Source: Rhyacophila brunnea (Eukaryota > Arthropoda > Insecta > Trichoptera > Rhyacophilidae). Taken from it: a stretch of DNA of 64,000 bases. Position numbers and translations under genes: made by a program. The DNA lies in the NCBI GenBank assembly GCA_022495005.1, contig JAGYXB010001569.1, forward strand, positions 496,001 to 560,000, read 5' to 3'. Position 1 is the stretch's first letter. The number at the start of each line of letters is the position of its first letter. This document shows, piece by piece, positions 10,429 to 22,156 of the stretch. The notes beneath the pieces are model-generated. The model made no database searches and was not told the DNA's origin. It worked only from the letters and a program-made list of their open reading frames with translations.

Positions 10429-11229
10429 TGTCACGTAACTTTCGTGTACGGGGTTTATAAGACCTATGAAAGGGTCAAGAATATAAGTAACAAGGCCGGC
10501 TAGCAAATATAAGAGACCTCTACCCCAGGCCGTGGGTCTTTTGAGTGCCAACGGCCGTTCTGAAATTTCACTCCTTCGGACCTTCTGCTCACCAAGCGAA
10601 ACATATATCAAGTATCAAAAGCTAATGCTGGTAATGGGCGGGCAGCTCCTAGATCTGAAAAGATAATGATTTGGGAGACTAGGAGCAAAATAAAAGATAA
10701 GGTTAATTTCAACAAAAGAAGTTATATTGTCGCAATAAGTTTGACAGCTGGGTTTACAGGTGATGACAAATGAATCTACGCGACGGCTCAAACACTATCT
10801 AGCGAGAAAAAGGGTACTCTGACAATCTTGCGGAAGGGTTAATAAATAATTGGACAAAATGGAACGAATACAGCTTACGGTTATCCGGTTATCCGAGTTT
10901 CCGAGGCGATTCCGCGTACGAACGCGGACAATGATTTGTCCGGCCATTATGTTCCCGTCGGAACGCCATTTCTATTTTGAGCGGACCGAAATTGCGATAT
11001 GCCGACTATGCACGTCCGTCCTCGATCGTGGTCACACACGTAAGCCTCGTGTCACCAGACTCTCCTCTTCTAGATCGTTTCTTTAATTGATTTCCGCACA
11101 ATTCGCCAATCACGCACAGAACAACAATCTCATATCCGTCGCAAGCCGCCATATTGCCTGGCCCCTCCATTCTTGTGTTGCCAGCGTTCAGATTTATAAT
11201 CGCTTAGTGTGTCAGGTTGTAATATGATA
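10429..11229 (-). mobile_element. Solo Gypsy LTR (copy B/D family) in the LINE-A leader
   Basis: Aligns along its length with the LTRs of copy D (48665 and 60663) and copy B (17208). It starts TGTCACGTAAC and ends ATGATA where copy D ends ATGACA, so the terminal CA has become TA. The 4-bp duplicate ATAC lies at 10425-10428 and 11230-11233. Its orientation (same as copy D, so minus) would drive transcription from its promoter towards LINE-A. Confidence 0.87.
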
Positions 11230-11233
11230 ATAC

Positions 11234-12186
11234 CTCTCCACTATTCAGTCGCGCGGGTGATTTGGAGTGACACCCGAGTCGCTGCCCTGGGTAAGAAATA
11301 CTCAGAGAGCGGAAGGGATGGAATGTGAATCATCTTCAAATCAAAGGGCCGACGATGAAAGATTATGTGCACTCAATAACAAGCTTCGAGACTCAATGCG
11401 AATCAATTCGACCCCAAGAAAAAGGATCGAGATCCTGCCGAAGTTGAGTGTTACTCTACGGTCTACGCAGTCGTAGCCGGAGACATCAACGCTCGGTCAA
11501 GCGTCAAGCTCGAAGGAGATCTCAACGCGCGGAAAAAATCCGAAAACAACCCGAAGGAAGTCTTCCAAGAGTTTCCCGGTTCTTCCTGGATTTCTCCGAG
11601 CCTTTCCGGGAAAGTAGGTGGTTGGAGTTTGGAAGGAGTCTTCCGAATTTTACGCCTATTAAATCTGCTGGGACCAGTCCGAGAGGATGAGATTGAGAAT
11701 CCGGCAAGTGACTTCGACGCACGGACAAGTTTTCTAAGAAAATTGAATCTTGAAGGTAAAAGGTTTTTCCGGGAGTTTTCCGGATTTCATTGGATTTTTC
11801 CAAGCTTTTCCAACATTGTAGGTGCTCGGACTTCAGAACGAATTTTCCGGAATTTTCCAGCACACAATCGCCGGGAGCACGTCCGTTCACTGTCAATGTT
11901 AAACTAAGATTAAAAGTAGGTATTGAATAAAAAGAGTCAGTATGTAAATAAGTCGATAGGTAATAGTCAACAACAAATTAAACAAATTGTCACAAAAATA
12001 TTTGACACTTTAAAATGTACACATAACCTCACTTTCGGCAATGCCGAACACGTGGTTAACACGAAAAACTAAGAATCCCACAGGATATTTTGAAGATAAC
12101 ACTCACACATATATATTACACCAGTATTTTCACTTTGAGGCAAAAAGAATTGGTAAGAACAACGTATTTTTCGAGATATGGAATTT
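11234..12186. other. Non-coding region with diverged direct repeats
   Basis: No protein similarity recognised. If the solo LTR is removed, 11234 continues the LINE-A leader, so the first part may be LINE-A 5' UTR. Positions 11550-11650 and 11755-11860 are related: both carry TTCC-rich blocks with the order TTCC..GAGTTT, TCCGAG/TCCAAG, GTAGGTG. This may be an old tandem duplication of about 205 bp. The rest (11900-12186) is AT-rich with nothing seen. Confidence 0.5.
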
Positions 12187-12870
12187 TCAATGAAGAGAAG
12201 GCAAACTTGCGTGCGGTTCCCTGCCAGGTCGGTTAGGTTCCAATTTAAGGTTTTTCCAGTTTAAGGTTAGGTTAGGGTATGTGGTTGCGCTCCACAAGAT
12301 GACCCGGTTAGTTTCTTTATAATATTGTTCCTCGCGCATACTTAGTTTTGTAGTAATGCAGTGTTGCTTGAACGCCAGTGTGCGGTCGAGGAGTACACCC
12401 AGGTATCTCGGCGTTGTGCAGTGATCGAGTTTATCGCCTCTACACGTAACACGTAGTTCTCTTTTGGCCTCTTTGTTCCGAAGATGAAATGCACATACTT
12501 GTGTTTTACGTGGGTTCGGTTTGAGGTCGTTGCTCTCGTAGTACACTGAGAGTTTCTCCAGCGTGACGGTTAGTTCATTTTCAACATCTTCGAAAGTCTT
12601 GCCTTGAGCTGCTACGGCCGTATCATCCGCGTAAATAAACTGCCTTGTACTCGATGGTGCTGGCTGGTCGTTTGTATAAATATTATATAGGGCTGGAGCC
12701 AGCACACTTCCTTGAGGCAGGCCGTTTTTTGACATGAATGTTTTGGGACATGAAAGGAGCCTCCACGAAGATTGCCACTGTACCTAACCAAAAACATACT
12801 CACCGCAATCGGGCGTCCCCTGGAAATGGCAGACCAACAGCCGGCCAATCCTTTCAACACCGGAATCACA
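12187..12870 (-). pseudogene. Jockey-type LINE RT fragment
   Basis: Contains KNGLPQGSVLAPALYNIYTN, the catalytic QFIYADDTAVAAQ (YADD), NDLKPNPRKTQVCAFHLRN and PRYLGVLLDRTLAFKQH, the usual order in Jockey-clade RTs. A frameshift near 12725 precedes it; 12735-12870 still reads as the segment before KNGLPQGS. Only the palm and start of the thumb remain; no 5' or 3' end is seen. It is a different lineage from LINE-C. Confidence 0.85.
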
Positions 12871-12873
12871 AAA

Positions 12874-13255
12874 TTCCATCAACAAAAAACTATAGCTTAT
12901 GACGATGCTGTTCTTCTGTTAAGTTAATTAAATTCTTAGAGGCAACTGAATTGACCATAAACGAATTCTGTTTACGATTGTTGGTAAGATTGATAATTTC
13001 CGGCGCTATTCCAAACAACTTCCAAAAATCGGTACCTAAAATAACATCCGATTGAAGGTTGGGTCTTATAGTAAACATAACCACTCTTATCTCATGGCCA
13101 ACTTTTACTGGAATTCTCAAAACGCCAATCGCAGGCTGGGCTGTCCCATCCACCAATTCTATTGAAATTCTTGAGTTGTACACACTAAAACCTCTCTTGA
13201 TTTAGCAGGTGGCTAATTCCTTGTTTAAACAAGATAGGGATGCTCTGGAGTCTAA
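12874..13255 (-). pseudogene. pol: Gypsy lineage 3 protease relic
   Basis: Aspartic protease remnant: LLDSRASLSCL (normally DSGAS, with the catalytic Asp) around 13215-13250, an in-frame stop near 13200, then VDGTAQPAIGVLRIPV and DVILGTDFWKLFGIAPEI. It is homologous to the proteases of copies B and D but well diverged, and the Gly to Arg change in the active-site loop would be disabling. It is followed (right) by non-homologous DNA, and gag of a similar lineage appears at 15592-16993. Confidence 0.75.
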
Positions 13256-15591
13256 AAGACTCCGTGAGCACTGTCATATTATGATTTTAGGTTGGTTCTA
13301 TGTATGGAAGGATTTAATGTAGGAGTAAGGAATAGGTATGGGAGGTGGGTAGGATGGGGATAGCATGAGACTCGGGGAAATAGGAAGCAGGGTCGTAGGT
13401 AGATTGACTTTTACCTCTATAGACCTCAGTTACCTGTCCGGTTACTTCGCTCATTCGTGTGATGTTCCTAGGTTAATAAAAAGGCATAATAAATATGGAA
13501 GTAATAATAAAAATCTCGGTTTGAGCGCCACTCTATGATGATGCATAGAGACAATAGTGATAAGGATAATTAAATAAAAAGCAAGTAAAGAAATTTCAAC
13601 AAATGTATAATTAATGAATGAGTTTAACTTGCGGGCGACATTGTATAAAGTTGTATAATTATTTATCAGATTACTTACGAGCGCCTAACACAATATAATG
13701 TTCAGACAAAGTTAGAATTAAAATAAAAAGCTAGTTCGAATCAAAGGCTAGTTCGGTGGACCGTAACATAAAAAGAACAAAAATCAATACCAAATACAAA
13801 AAATAAGCTCTTCAGTTTCCATCGCGGTCCTCGAACGTACCGGGTCCATGGGGGTACCTTCGTTCTCCTGGCCTGTTGGGGACGTCTTTCAGTGGGCCTT
13901 CATCAACGTCTCCAAAACGTCAGGACATCAAGGCCATGTGCCCCGGTTCCCGGGACTTGGAACTCGAGAAACACGTCTGCATCGCTTGAAGGCTAAAAAC
14001 TCAGAGCCCTGCCGCTTCGCCTTTTCGTTCTCAAGTCGCTTTCTCGTTAGCGCCGGAAATAGTTTGGCGAACTGCGTACAAACTATCCGGCGTGATCCTG
14101 TCGATGTTTTGTTTAGTTGCCATCATCAAAAATCGTGTGTCATGTTATAAAATAATATGACAGCACATACTTCCTAATGAAATTTCTAATGAAAGGTCTC
14201 GCATCCGAGCCCTCCTTACTAACAGGCGCGACTAGTTTGTCATTTCTGAAAAAGTATTTTGCATTGATCAGTTTTATCATATCTTGTAATAGAAATGGTT
14301 GTAACATGTGAGATATTGTAGGATAGTTGAATCCAACATCCACGATGGCTACAAAGAAGTATTGTTGTTTTAATTTAATAAAACGCATTTTTTTGTAGTA
14401 ATTATTCCACTTTTAATCAATAGATTGGGATCGGTTCCGTCCGCCTCAGAGGGACATTTTCAACAAAGAAATCCTGAAGATATTTGTTCGGTGCAACATT
14501 TATAAAAAAATGTTTTTATATTGGACTTGAGCAGTTTTGATAAAATATAGGTGGACTTTGTTAGTTTTGATAAATACTTGGTTGGACTTACAGCGGTTTG
14601 AAAAAACTTTGCATTGACTTAATGCAGTTTGATATGTATTTGGGCGGCCATTTTTATTATTATCAAAGGGAGGTATCCAGGAGTATGTTTATTGACATTA
14701 TCAATAAAAACAAAACAAGTTTGTTATCGAACTTAGGTAAGTGGTTTATGTCACAAATAGTAAATTGGTAGAAAATTTAAGGTAAAATACGTTTTAGAAT
14801 GCTGTCGTCGTAATGGCCACTGAAACATGTGTCATAATTTTCCTAATGGTCAAAATAATAATTAATAATTACAAGATAAAAAAACTTTTTATATACGTTT
14901 TTAAATTTAATTTTGAATCATAAACTTGACTTGACTAGCTTAAACGATCAAAAAATTTGCTTCAGAGAGTATTGTGAGATCCATTAGCTAAATTCTGTCG
15001 TAGTTTCCACCGCGTGTTCGCCCTCCTTCTTTTGCCGACGTTTTAGGCTCGTTGCAGAGCCCATTCTCAAGACAGGAGGAAGAACACGCAGCAGAGAACC
15101 AATAATTCAACACGATAACAAACAACCGTGAATATCTGTTATTAAATTATTGGTTTTTATTATCAGACGCCACAATTGACAGTCGATATTTAAAGAATAT
15201 GTACATCAAAAGGGAAATGGAATGTGAAATAAAAAGGCAGAAAATAATTGTAAAAGTTTATTAGAGTTTTTAATATAACAACAATATAGCAGATTAGGTA
15301 TCATTCTAGGAATTGGTCATTGATTCGATACATAATAAGAAAATACTTTATTAGGTGTTTGTACTTCATAAACAATGTCTTAGTAGACATTCGATCCATT
15401 AAAATTTTCCACTCTCTTTTACGTACGGCAGAAGGTCTGTGAGAGTGGAGCGCTAATCGTTCTTCTACGTAACGTTATGTTTACTGGACACCGATGCGTG
15501 TTTGATTTTTATCACTCTCACTAACTCGCTCCGACGTTTTTGACCCCTTGTCACTGCAACATGCTGTGTGTTCATTGCAAGCGGATTCGTT
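13256..15591. other. Unassigned AT-rich interval within Gypsy lineage 3
   Basis: Lies between protease and gag relics of what may be one old element, so it is probably an insertion or heavily decayed pol/gag. A GC-richer patch at 13820-14110 and an imperfect inverted repeat near 15012-15089 (14 of 16 bp) are the only structures seen besides the short tandem repeat at 14521. No protein similarity recognised. Confidence 0.5.
14521..14643. repeat. Four degenerate tandem units of about 31 bp
   Basis: Units start near 14521, 14551, 14582 and 14613. Each begins TGGACTT or TTGACTT and continues with a GTTTTGA or GTTTGA block. Spacing is 30-31 bp; identity between units is moderate. Confidence 0.7.
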
Positions 15592-16993
15592 TCAAGACTT
15601 CTCGCAAGGCGTGCAGTGACGTGCCTTGTGCGTACGTTTCGAAAAGTGACGGGAATTAGTTTTGGTTTCTGTGCCTGAGCGATTAGTATCTACTGCTGCC
15701 ACTTCTGCCTCGATGGAGCGAATTGATACGAAGGAAACAGGAGCTATCACTGACTTCTCAATGTCACTGCAAACTTTTACAAGTTGGGCAAAAGTTTTAG
15801 GTTTGTGCAACCCAAACTATCTAACAAACATCCTACTTGTTATGATCTCCATGAGATCCTCACCAGAATACGCGGGTCTTGGGTTGCCTGCTAACAACCT
15901 CATGTCTAGAATAAAATCGCACGCTGGCTCATTTTCCTTCTCACGCTTGACTAGCAAGTCTTCTACCAGAGAGGTGCCGACCGTCGGCCCTTAAGTATTT
16001 AATACTACTAGCCAAAGGTAAAGCCCTTAATACCCGTAAGTATAACGCTGTCTTTAATTCTTCCCAAGTACTAACTTTATTTTCCACTAGACGAAACCAG
16101 CCTAGCGCCCTGCAATGCATGATCTCCGACAAATCTTTAATTACCTAACTATTTCTTTTATTCAACGAATAATTCACAAGATTTTAAGAATGTACCATTA
16201 TAATTATTGAACATACATAATTTTGAAAAAACACTTGTGTAATCACTCAAGGATTTGTGGCGGCTTCGATGTTCTATTAAGGTAGTAAGTATTATTGGTG
16301 TTGCCGTACGACAGATTGCTTTTGGTCAACATTAAGTATTCACGCCCTGTAGATTATCGTCTCTATGCTCCTGGCTTTTTTTGTCTCTGGCTACCCGTCG
16401 CGGGTTGACACGACAGGATGTCGAGCTGCGGCGCGATAGTAATCTATCTACTACATTTTTCTACTTTTTGATTCCATTTTGTAATTGTGCCCCACCAAGC
16501 ACAATTACAAAATTTTTATATGTTACAATTGGTGAGTTGATTCCAGCCTGGGGGTGGCTTACTTTTTTCAAAAAGATTTTTTCTATTGGTTATAACATAT
16601 TTTCTCAGAAGTGTTTTTCAAAAAAACAATCGTGGGAAATGATAACCCTCTGTTTTTCATGATGTCTTCTAATCCAGTAATGAAATCATGTACCGGCATT
16701 GAGCCGTTGTATCTTTTACATTCATAGAATTTAAGATTTTATAATTAATCGCTGGTTTCCTTTCTACAACCTCAGTGAAGATGACAGTGAACCATGATCC
16801 TCCGGTTTCTCATCAATGGGGACGTACTTTCGCTTCCTGCTCCAAATAGCTGCCTGCTCTTTCATACCGGCAATCTTGTGACTAGGCTTAATTCCTCAAG
16901 TTTCTAGAGCTGGCTTTAATGTGACCACCTTCCAGGTGTCTTCCATATCAACCGGTAGGTTGATGATATTCGATCACAGTTCAACCATTTTGA
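15592..16993 (-). pseudogene. gag: Gypsy lineage 3 gag relic
   Basis: Gag blocks in the correct order on the minus strand. The N-terminus near 16850-16993 reads VDMEDTWK, LKPALET, GIKPSHKIAGMKEQAAIW with stops. A middle block at 16655-16715 reads GSMPVHDFITGLEDI, matching the GTTPVHEFI block of copy B. A third block at 15941-16132 has EIMHCRALGWFRL...STWEELK, and 15592-15810 has FAQLVKVCSDIEKS. About 500 bp of other sequence sits between the second and third blocks. Many stops; old. Confidence 0.75.
16476..16513. repeat. Perfect 15-bp inverted repeat with 8-nt loop
   Basis: ATTTTGTAATTGTGC at 16476-16490 and its exact reverse complement at 16499-16513, loop CCCACCAA. It lies in the roughly 500-bp segment that interrupts the lineage 3 gag relic (about 16140-16655), so it may belong to an inserted element. 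Confidence 0.85.
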
Positions 16994-17207
16994 GTGATTG
17001 AGATAATAGTTGGCAATGAAATCAAACCGATAAAATATGCTGCAGATTTTTACGATTTTTAAATACGAACAATCACGTCGTAATCATAAACGCACATAAG
17101 GCTTTGCTGACTTATTCCAAAAACCAGTATAAAAAAAAGTTACAATAAAATTACAATAAATCTCTCAAACACAACAAATAATAACTTAGATATGCAATGT
17201 TGCGATG

Positions 17208-17990
17208 TGTTACGTACAGGTTACCGGACACTGTGTGTAAAGAATACATATATGTGTGCAATTAGGTAGTACGTTATACTTCCGGAGCTAGCTCAATACA
17301 AAACACTAAAGGCGGTACAACATGAGAATTCCATCCCTGTATGACTACAATACCTACATAATAGAAGGTCGTGAATTACCATGTGGTCTTTTGGTTATAG
17401 ATCTTCCAGGTCCCAGCACATTGGATTAAAGATGTTAAATTAAGTATAGTATAAGAGGGCGCCACCTGGCCTGACTCCTCCCCTGGCATATTTCAACATA
17501 CGGGACATATCAGGACAAGAAAATAATAAGATCGTTTAAGAATGTTCCAAAATGGACACTAAAGCAAGTTTATTGAAACCAGTAAGCAACAATTATACAC
17601 GCGGAGGTACATTATGAAAGTTACAAATTAGACCCGAACCAAATGCTAGAATACCTATCAACACTACCAGAGTAACCGGGGGTGGTTATTACAAGTTTTA
17701 AGAATAAGGAATCTAGTCCTTCAAACTAATGATACAATAAATACCGTAGGTGGTAGACATCTTGGCTAGGTGGCCGGGCGGCCAGCCCTTCCGACGTCTT
17801 TCCTCGCCCGCGATCCAAACTAGACTAACTTCATGGCGACGCGCACTTCTGCAGCCAACGCGCAGGAAAGATGCCAACTTAAAATCGTTTCCGCGCAATT
17901 CTGCCAATCCAACGTTGTAACAAAATCTCAAGCGAAGATTGCCAGTGTTCAAACGTATTTATTCTCAAGACCGGGAATAATAACGTTACA
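17208..17990 (-). repeat. Gypsy copy B 3' LTR
   Basis: 783 bp, starting TGTTACGTACAGG (copy D: TGTAACGTAGG) and ending AACGTTACA. Next to it at 17991 the minus strand reads GGAGGGTAA, a plausible polypurine tract just upstream of the LTR. A GGGCGCCA block at 17457-17464 corresponds to the same block inside the copy D LTR. The left flank GATG would be the target duplicate, but its partner is lost. Confidence 0.75.
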
Positions 17991-20900
17991 TTACCCTCCG
18001 AGTCAAGAGAGAGAAGGTCCGGCCAGAGGTTGGGGCTTCTCCTTGCCACTTCCGGTGGTAGCTTGATTTGGTAGATAGTGTCGCTTCCGGAGCGCGGATG
18101 ACATGGCCAGCTCAACTCTCTTGGGTGGAGGTGCGGTGAGTAAAGGTAGAACTCCCACTCTGCATTGGTCGGCAGAGGAGTAAAAATTCAGTAGAGGCAG
18201 GTAGCGCAGAAGTAGTTCAAAAAATATTTTCCAAATAATTCCCTCCGTTATAGAATGGCAGAGATAAGTCTTGAGTTATGTCGGTGTTCCCGTCATGGTG
18301 GGCAGCGGATTCCGTGGTGTTCGGTCGCAAAATCTTCCCTGATTTTTCTTCATGTTAGGATTACCGTGATAACTCCAATAATGATTTGTAAAAATTTGTA
18401 AAGTGGGGAAAAGCTAAAATACTATAAATTCTTAGGCATTGGTTCGGTAAGGCAAAAATTTTATACAAGTCAGTAGTAGAAAGTAGTTACAAAAGGAATT
18501 CCATTTTGAATGTTATGAATAATGGAATATTAAATCAGTTCTTACAACCCATTACTATGGTATTCTTCCAATAGTTTTAATCAGTGCCCAGACAATGATG
18601 TACTGGCACAATTTTAAAGTCTAAGTATGTAATCAATAAATTTGCTTTAATAATTGCTTACACAAAATAACCGTTCATCGAATAGAACGTACAACAAGAT
18701 TAATAGTCTCTTTCACAGTTATAAAAGACAACAAATAATTGTTTAATTTTAGATAATAAATATTTGCTAAAGTAATAGTTAGCTTAAAAGTAATCAGTAC
18801 TTTTTTTAATTCAAGTTAAGTTAAGTCAAAGATAAGAATTCGCCAGCAAAAAGGCAACAGTCAAAAGAATTTAACTTGTGAAAATAGAAAAACTTTCCAC
18901 AACTCCGGCGTATAAAGCCAATACCAGTTTTTAATTTACCGCAGATGGGTGATCTTACGGAAATTATTTCTAAAACATTCAACAGATAATCACACTATGG
19001 TTATTCAGGTATAATCTCATATAGTGTAGAATAGTAACAATAGAAGTTGCCATTTGACAATGTAAGCAACGTACCAACAGGTATCAGTAGTAAGTATACC
19101 TCAGTATACAATAGTAAACAATAGAAGTCAATATTAAACATAATAGTTAATAGTAGACATATTAGACAATAGTAAACTGCGCTTTGATTCCTAACATTTG
19201 ATTTCTATTCTCTTTTCGGAATAAATTTACTGGTCCTGAATCCCAGTCCGAAGTAGTATATCATTTAATATTATATTACAAAATTCAAGTGTCAGAACAC
19301 TTAGTCAAATAAAATTAAACTACTGGTTGTTGGAATCCCTGTAAGCCTAGTGTCTAAAAAATAAATGACGAGAGATGAAAACACAAGCCGCCGGTTCAGA
19401 ATGCGTGTAGAACTTCCAACGAGAAAAACAATGACAATATTAGAAAATATAAATCAGAGGGATAGTAAATAGAGGGAAGCTCTAATATATTTGAGATAAT
19501 TTGAAAAGTAAATATGAAATATTCTACGTTAGTAAACTACGTTAACGTCTATCAAGTGTTATAAAGCGTCATATGTTCCAGAGTATACGGTTCGATCTTC
19601 AAAATTACTCTAAACAACTCGCGACAGTAAAACTAACTGTATCCCTTTCACGCAATACTAATAGTACCACACCGTAGACGCTGAAACACAACGACCAAAC
19701 AAAACATGAGACAGTATCTCGAAGTTCATTCTCTTCTGGTCACGGTGTTCGGACCCAAGGACCGTGAGATACCCTAGGTAGAACCCATTAGAGCGTTGAC
19801 TCGGATATCTAAAAGGAAGCTAAGAAAGTGCTGAACGTAAACCAAACAACGTCGAGTAGAATCAAAAATCAAGTCTGAAGCTATAAGTAGTTAATATAAC
19901 CTTCACAGGTTGAGGCTTCTCACATTCGAGTAAGAAATTCTCTGAAAATATAAAATTTAAAATGGCTCCAGATACCGTTTTAAACAAAACGTCCAACATA
20001 ATCTACAAAAGAAAGGTACTCTCAATTTGATATCAGGCTGCTATCTCCACATCGTCAAAGTAGATTCAAACGAATCTCGAGGCCGGAATGACATTTGTAT
20101 ATATTATTCACATCGTGTCAAACCTAAAAAAAACCCCACCATTTCGTCAAAGAACGCGATGGAATCATGATAAAAACACGAATTCCATAACGCATAGAAG
20201 TAGGCTTAGTCGAACCAATCAGCTCCGACCAGCGCTGCCTTATCCAGTGAACTAGAGAGAAAAGAAAGTGTCTATCTCCCTAGAGCGAACGTTGCAACTA
20301 TTAGTGTCAAAAAGCACGACCATATACTGTCAGTTCCAGTCGGCGGGAGCAAAAATCATAACCGGTCCACTTTCAGTACCGATTCATGATCGCTGTAAGA
20401 AATAGTAGAAACAGAGCACGACCAGATACAATAAGTTCCAGTCTGCGGGAGCAAACATCACAAACGGCCCATAAGCGGCACGATTCGTGATGGCTAGAGA
20501 GAAGTAGAAGTAGAAAAAACACACTAATAGCTGAACCAAAAACAACAACATCAATCAATCGCCCAGCACCTGAATCAAATTACATCTGCGCGAAAACGCG
20601 AGTCCTCCTGTATACCTCAAATGGTATCAATATATTTTATATCTTAATTAAATTGAAAAACAAATAATCCAATGCGAGAATCAAAGAGTTAGCAGTTTTT
20701 TCCAAATTAGACAGTTTCACCAGAGAAAAAATTATTGTTTCGCATCACCAATATAGTACATTACACTAAACAGTTAATTCACTCGCCCCGAGGCTCTTCG
20801 ACCAGCTGGCCCCTGCCTAATCCAGTGGGTTCGAACCCTCCTATTAATGTTCACACAATGGATATAGTTTTTTGATTACCACAGTTTCACTTGGCTGGAG

Positions 20901-22156
20901 GCGAAAAGTTCATGTTCTGTTTCTCCAGCCTTTGTTCGGAACGATCACGACACCAGGATTTCTTGACAGCAGGGTACAGCAAAATCGAGGAGTCTCTGCC
21001 AGGCACCACCAACAATCGTTTCTGAAAGCATTTGAGAATATCTATAGTACCTATAATGCAAAACAAAACAGTAGCATAGTATAAGATGGTAAAAAATGCT
21101 AGCTGAAATGTGATTAATGGAACTAATCACGTATGAGTTAAGTAACTATTAGTTAGATACTAAATCAAGGTTAATACGATATACAGTAGATTGTCTGGAT
21201 TCGTATAACATCATTTTTGATATTCGTAAACAGTACAATAGGTCTTAATTGAAAAGACAATGCAACAAAAGCACCCAATAACTCTTGTTTTCCATTATTT
21301 ACAAGATTAATAGTACAATAGTAGGAACAATATAGCTTGTTGTGTTAATATCTTCTAACTATAAACAAGGGCTTATACTAAACAACAGTTATATACAATC
21401 ATTTACAATAGAGAGATATAAGATTATAAACATAAGTATTCCAAGTAACTATAAAGTATACATTGACATTCTTAGTAGTTAATGTTGGTTAAATTAAGTT
21501 TGAACGTGAAGCATCACGGAAATACCTCCCAACCAAAAAAATAGGAAGTACCTATACGTGATCAACGTCAGTCATCAAGGAAAAGTCAAATAGGTAAAGC
21601 ACATTAATACACCAGCAAAGCGTTTAGTGAGTGTATTAATTCAAACAATTGAGTCAAGCGAGTTATCACTGCGGGTTCAGATTTATTAATTAAAATTCTG
21701 TCGTTAGATATAATATCAACCAGATTTCAGTTCTAACTTCAGTTAGTGTAGATCAGTTATTATATAGGTTAGACATGACGATCTTCAGATCTGTATCTGT
21801 CAAATAAGATAGCTTCAATAAGAATAAGGTATATTCCCATAAGGTATTGAATCAGGAAATTCAATAGTCATTAACGAGTTTAGTAGCAGTTTTAATACAA
21901 TGCTCGAGTAATTTTTTATATACTGGAAATAATGCATAAAAATGGAAACTCAAGTCTAAGTTAAATTTCAAGTCATATTTTTAAATCAAATTTTTACTTT
22001 AATTTATTACATAATTATCAATAAGTTATTTGTATTTACTGAGGGGCAAAACTCCCTTATCAAAATTCAAAATTAGTTTTAAAATAGAATAAAATATTCT
22101 CACCAGTATGTTGAAAAGCAAAGGCAAAACTACCTAAATTGCATTAACTTGTAAAG
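17991..22156 (-). other. Gypsy copy B long 3' non-coding region
   Basis: About 4.2 kb between pol and the 3' LTR with no ORF longer than 80 codons that I recognise. Several blocks align with the same region of copy D: 18010-18180 with 49450-49600, 19560-19610 with 50580-50625, 19740-19800 with 50735-50800, 20210-20290 with 51240-51330, and 20980-21030 with 51780-51840. It includes a 102-bp tandem duplication at 20315. An env-sized gap without an env-like protein. Confidence 0.7.
20315..20515. repeat. Two tandem copies of a 102-bp unit
   Basis: Units start at 20315 and 20417 with CACGACCA and share GTTCCAGTC..CGGGAGCAAA and GATTC(A/G)TGAT..GCT blocks. The second copy has several substitutions and small indels. 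It is within the long 3' region of Gypsy copy B. Confidence 0.8.

Noticed and set aside
12255..12275. Two TTAGG units resembling insect telomere repeat
   Set aside because: Only two units within the Jockey fragment flank; too short to mean anything.
17457..17467. GGCGCCA followed by CC and TGG, taken first as a primer-binding site next to an LTR
   Set aside because: The same GGGCGCCA block lies inside the copy D LTR, and the copy B LTR aligns from 17208, so it is internal to the LTR.
20785..20855. tRNA-like T-arm (GGGTTCGAACCC) in the Gypsy B 3' region
   Set aside because: No acceptor stem, anticodon arm or A box in a consistent fold; one T-arm motif alone does not support a tRNA or SINE.
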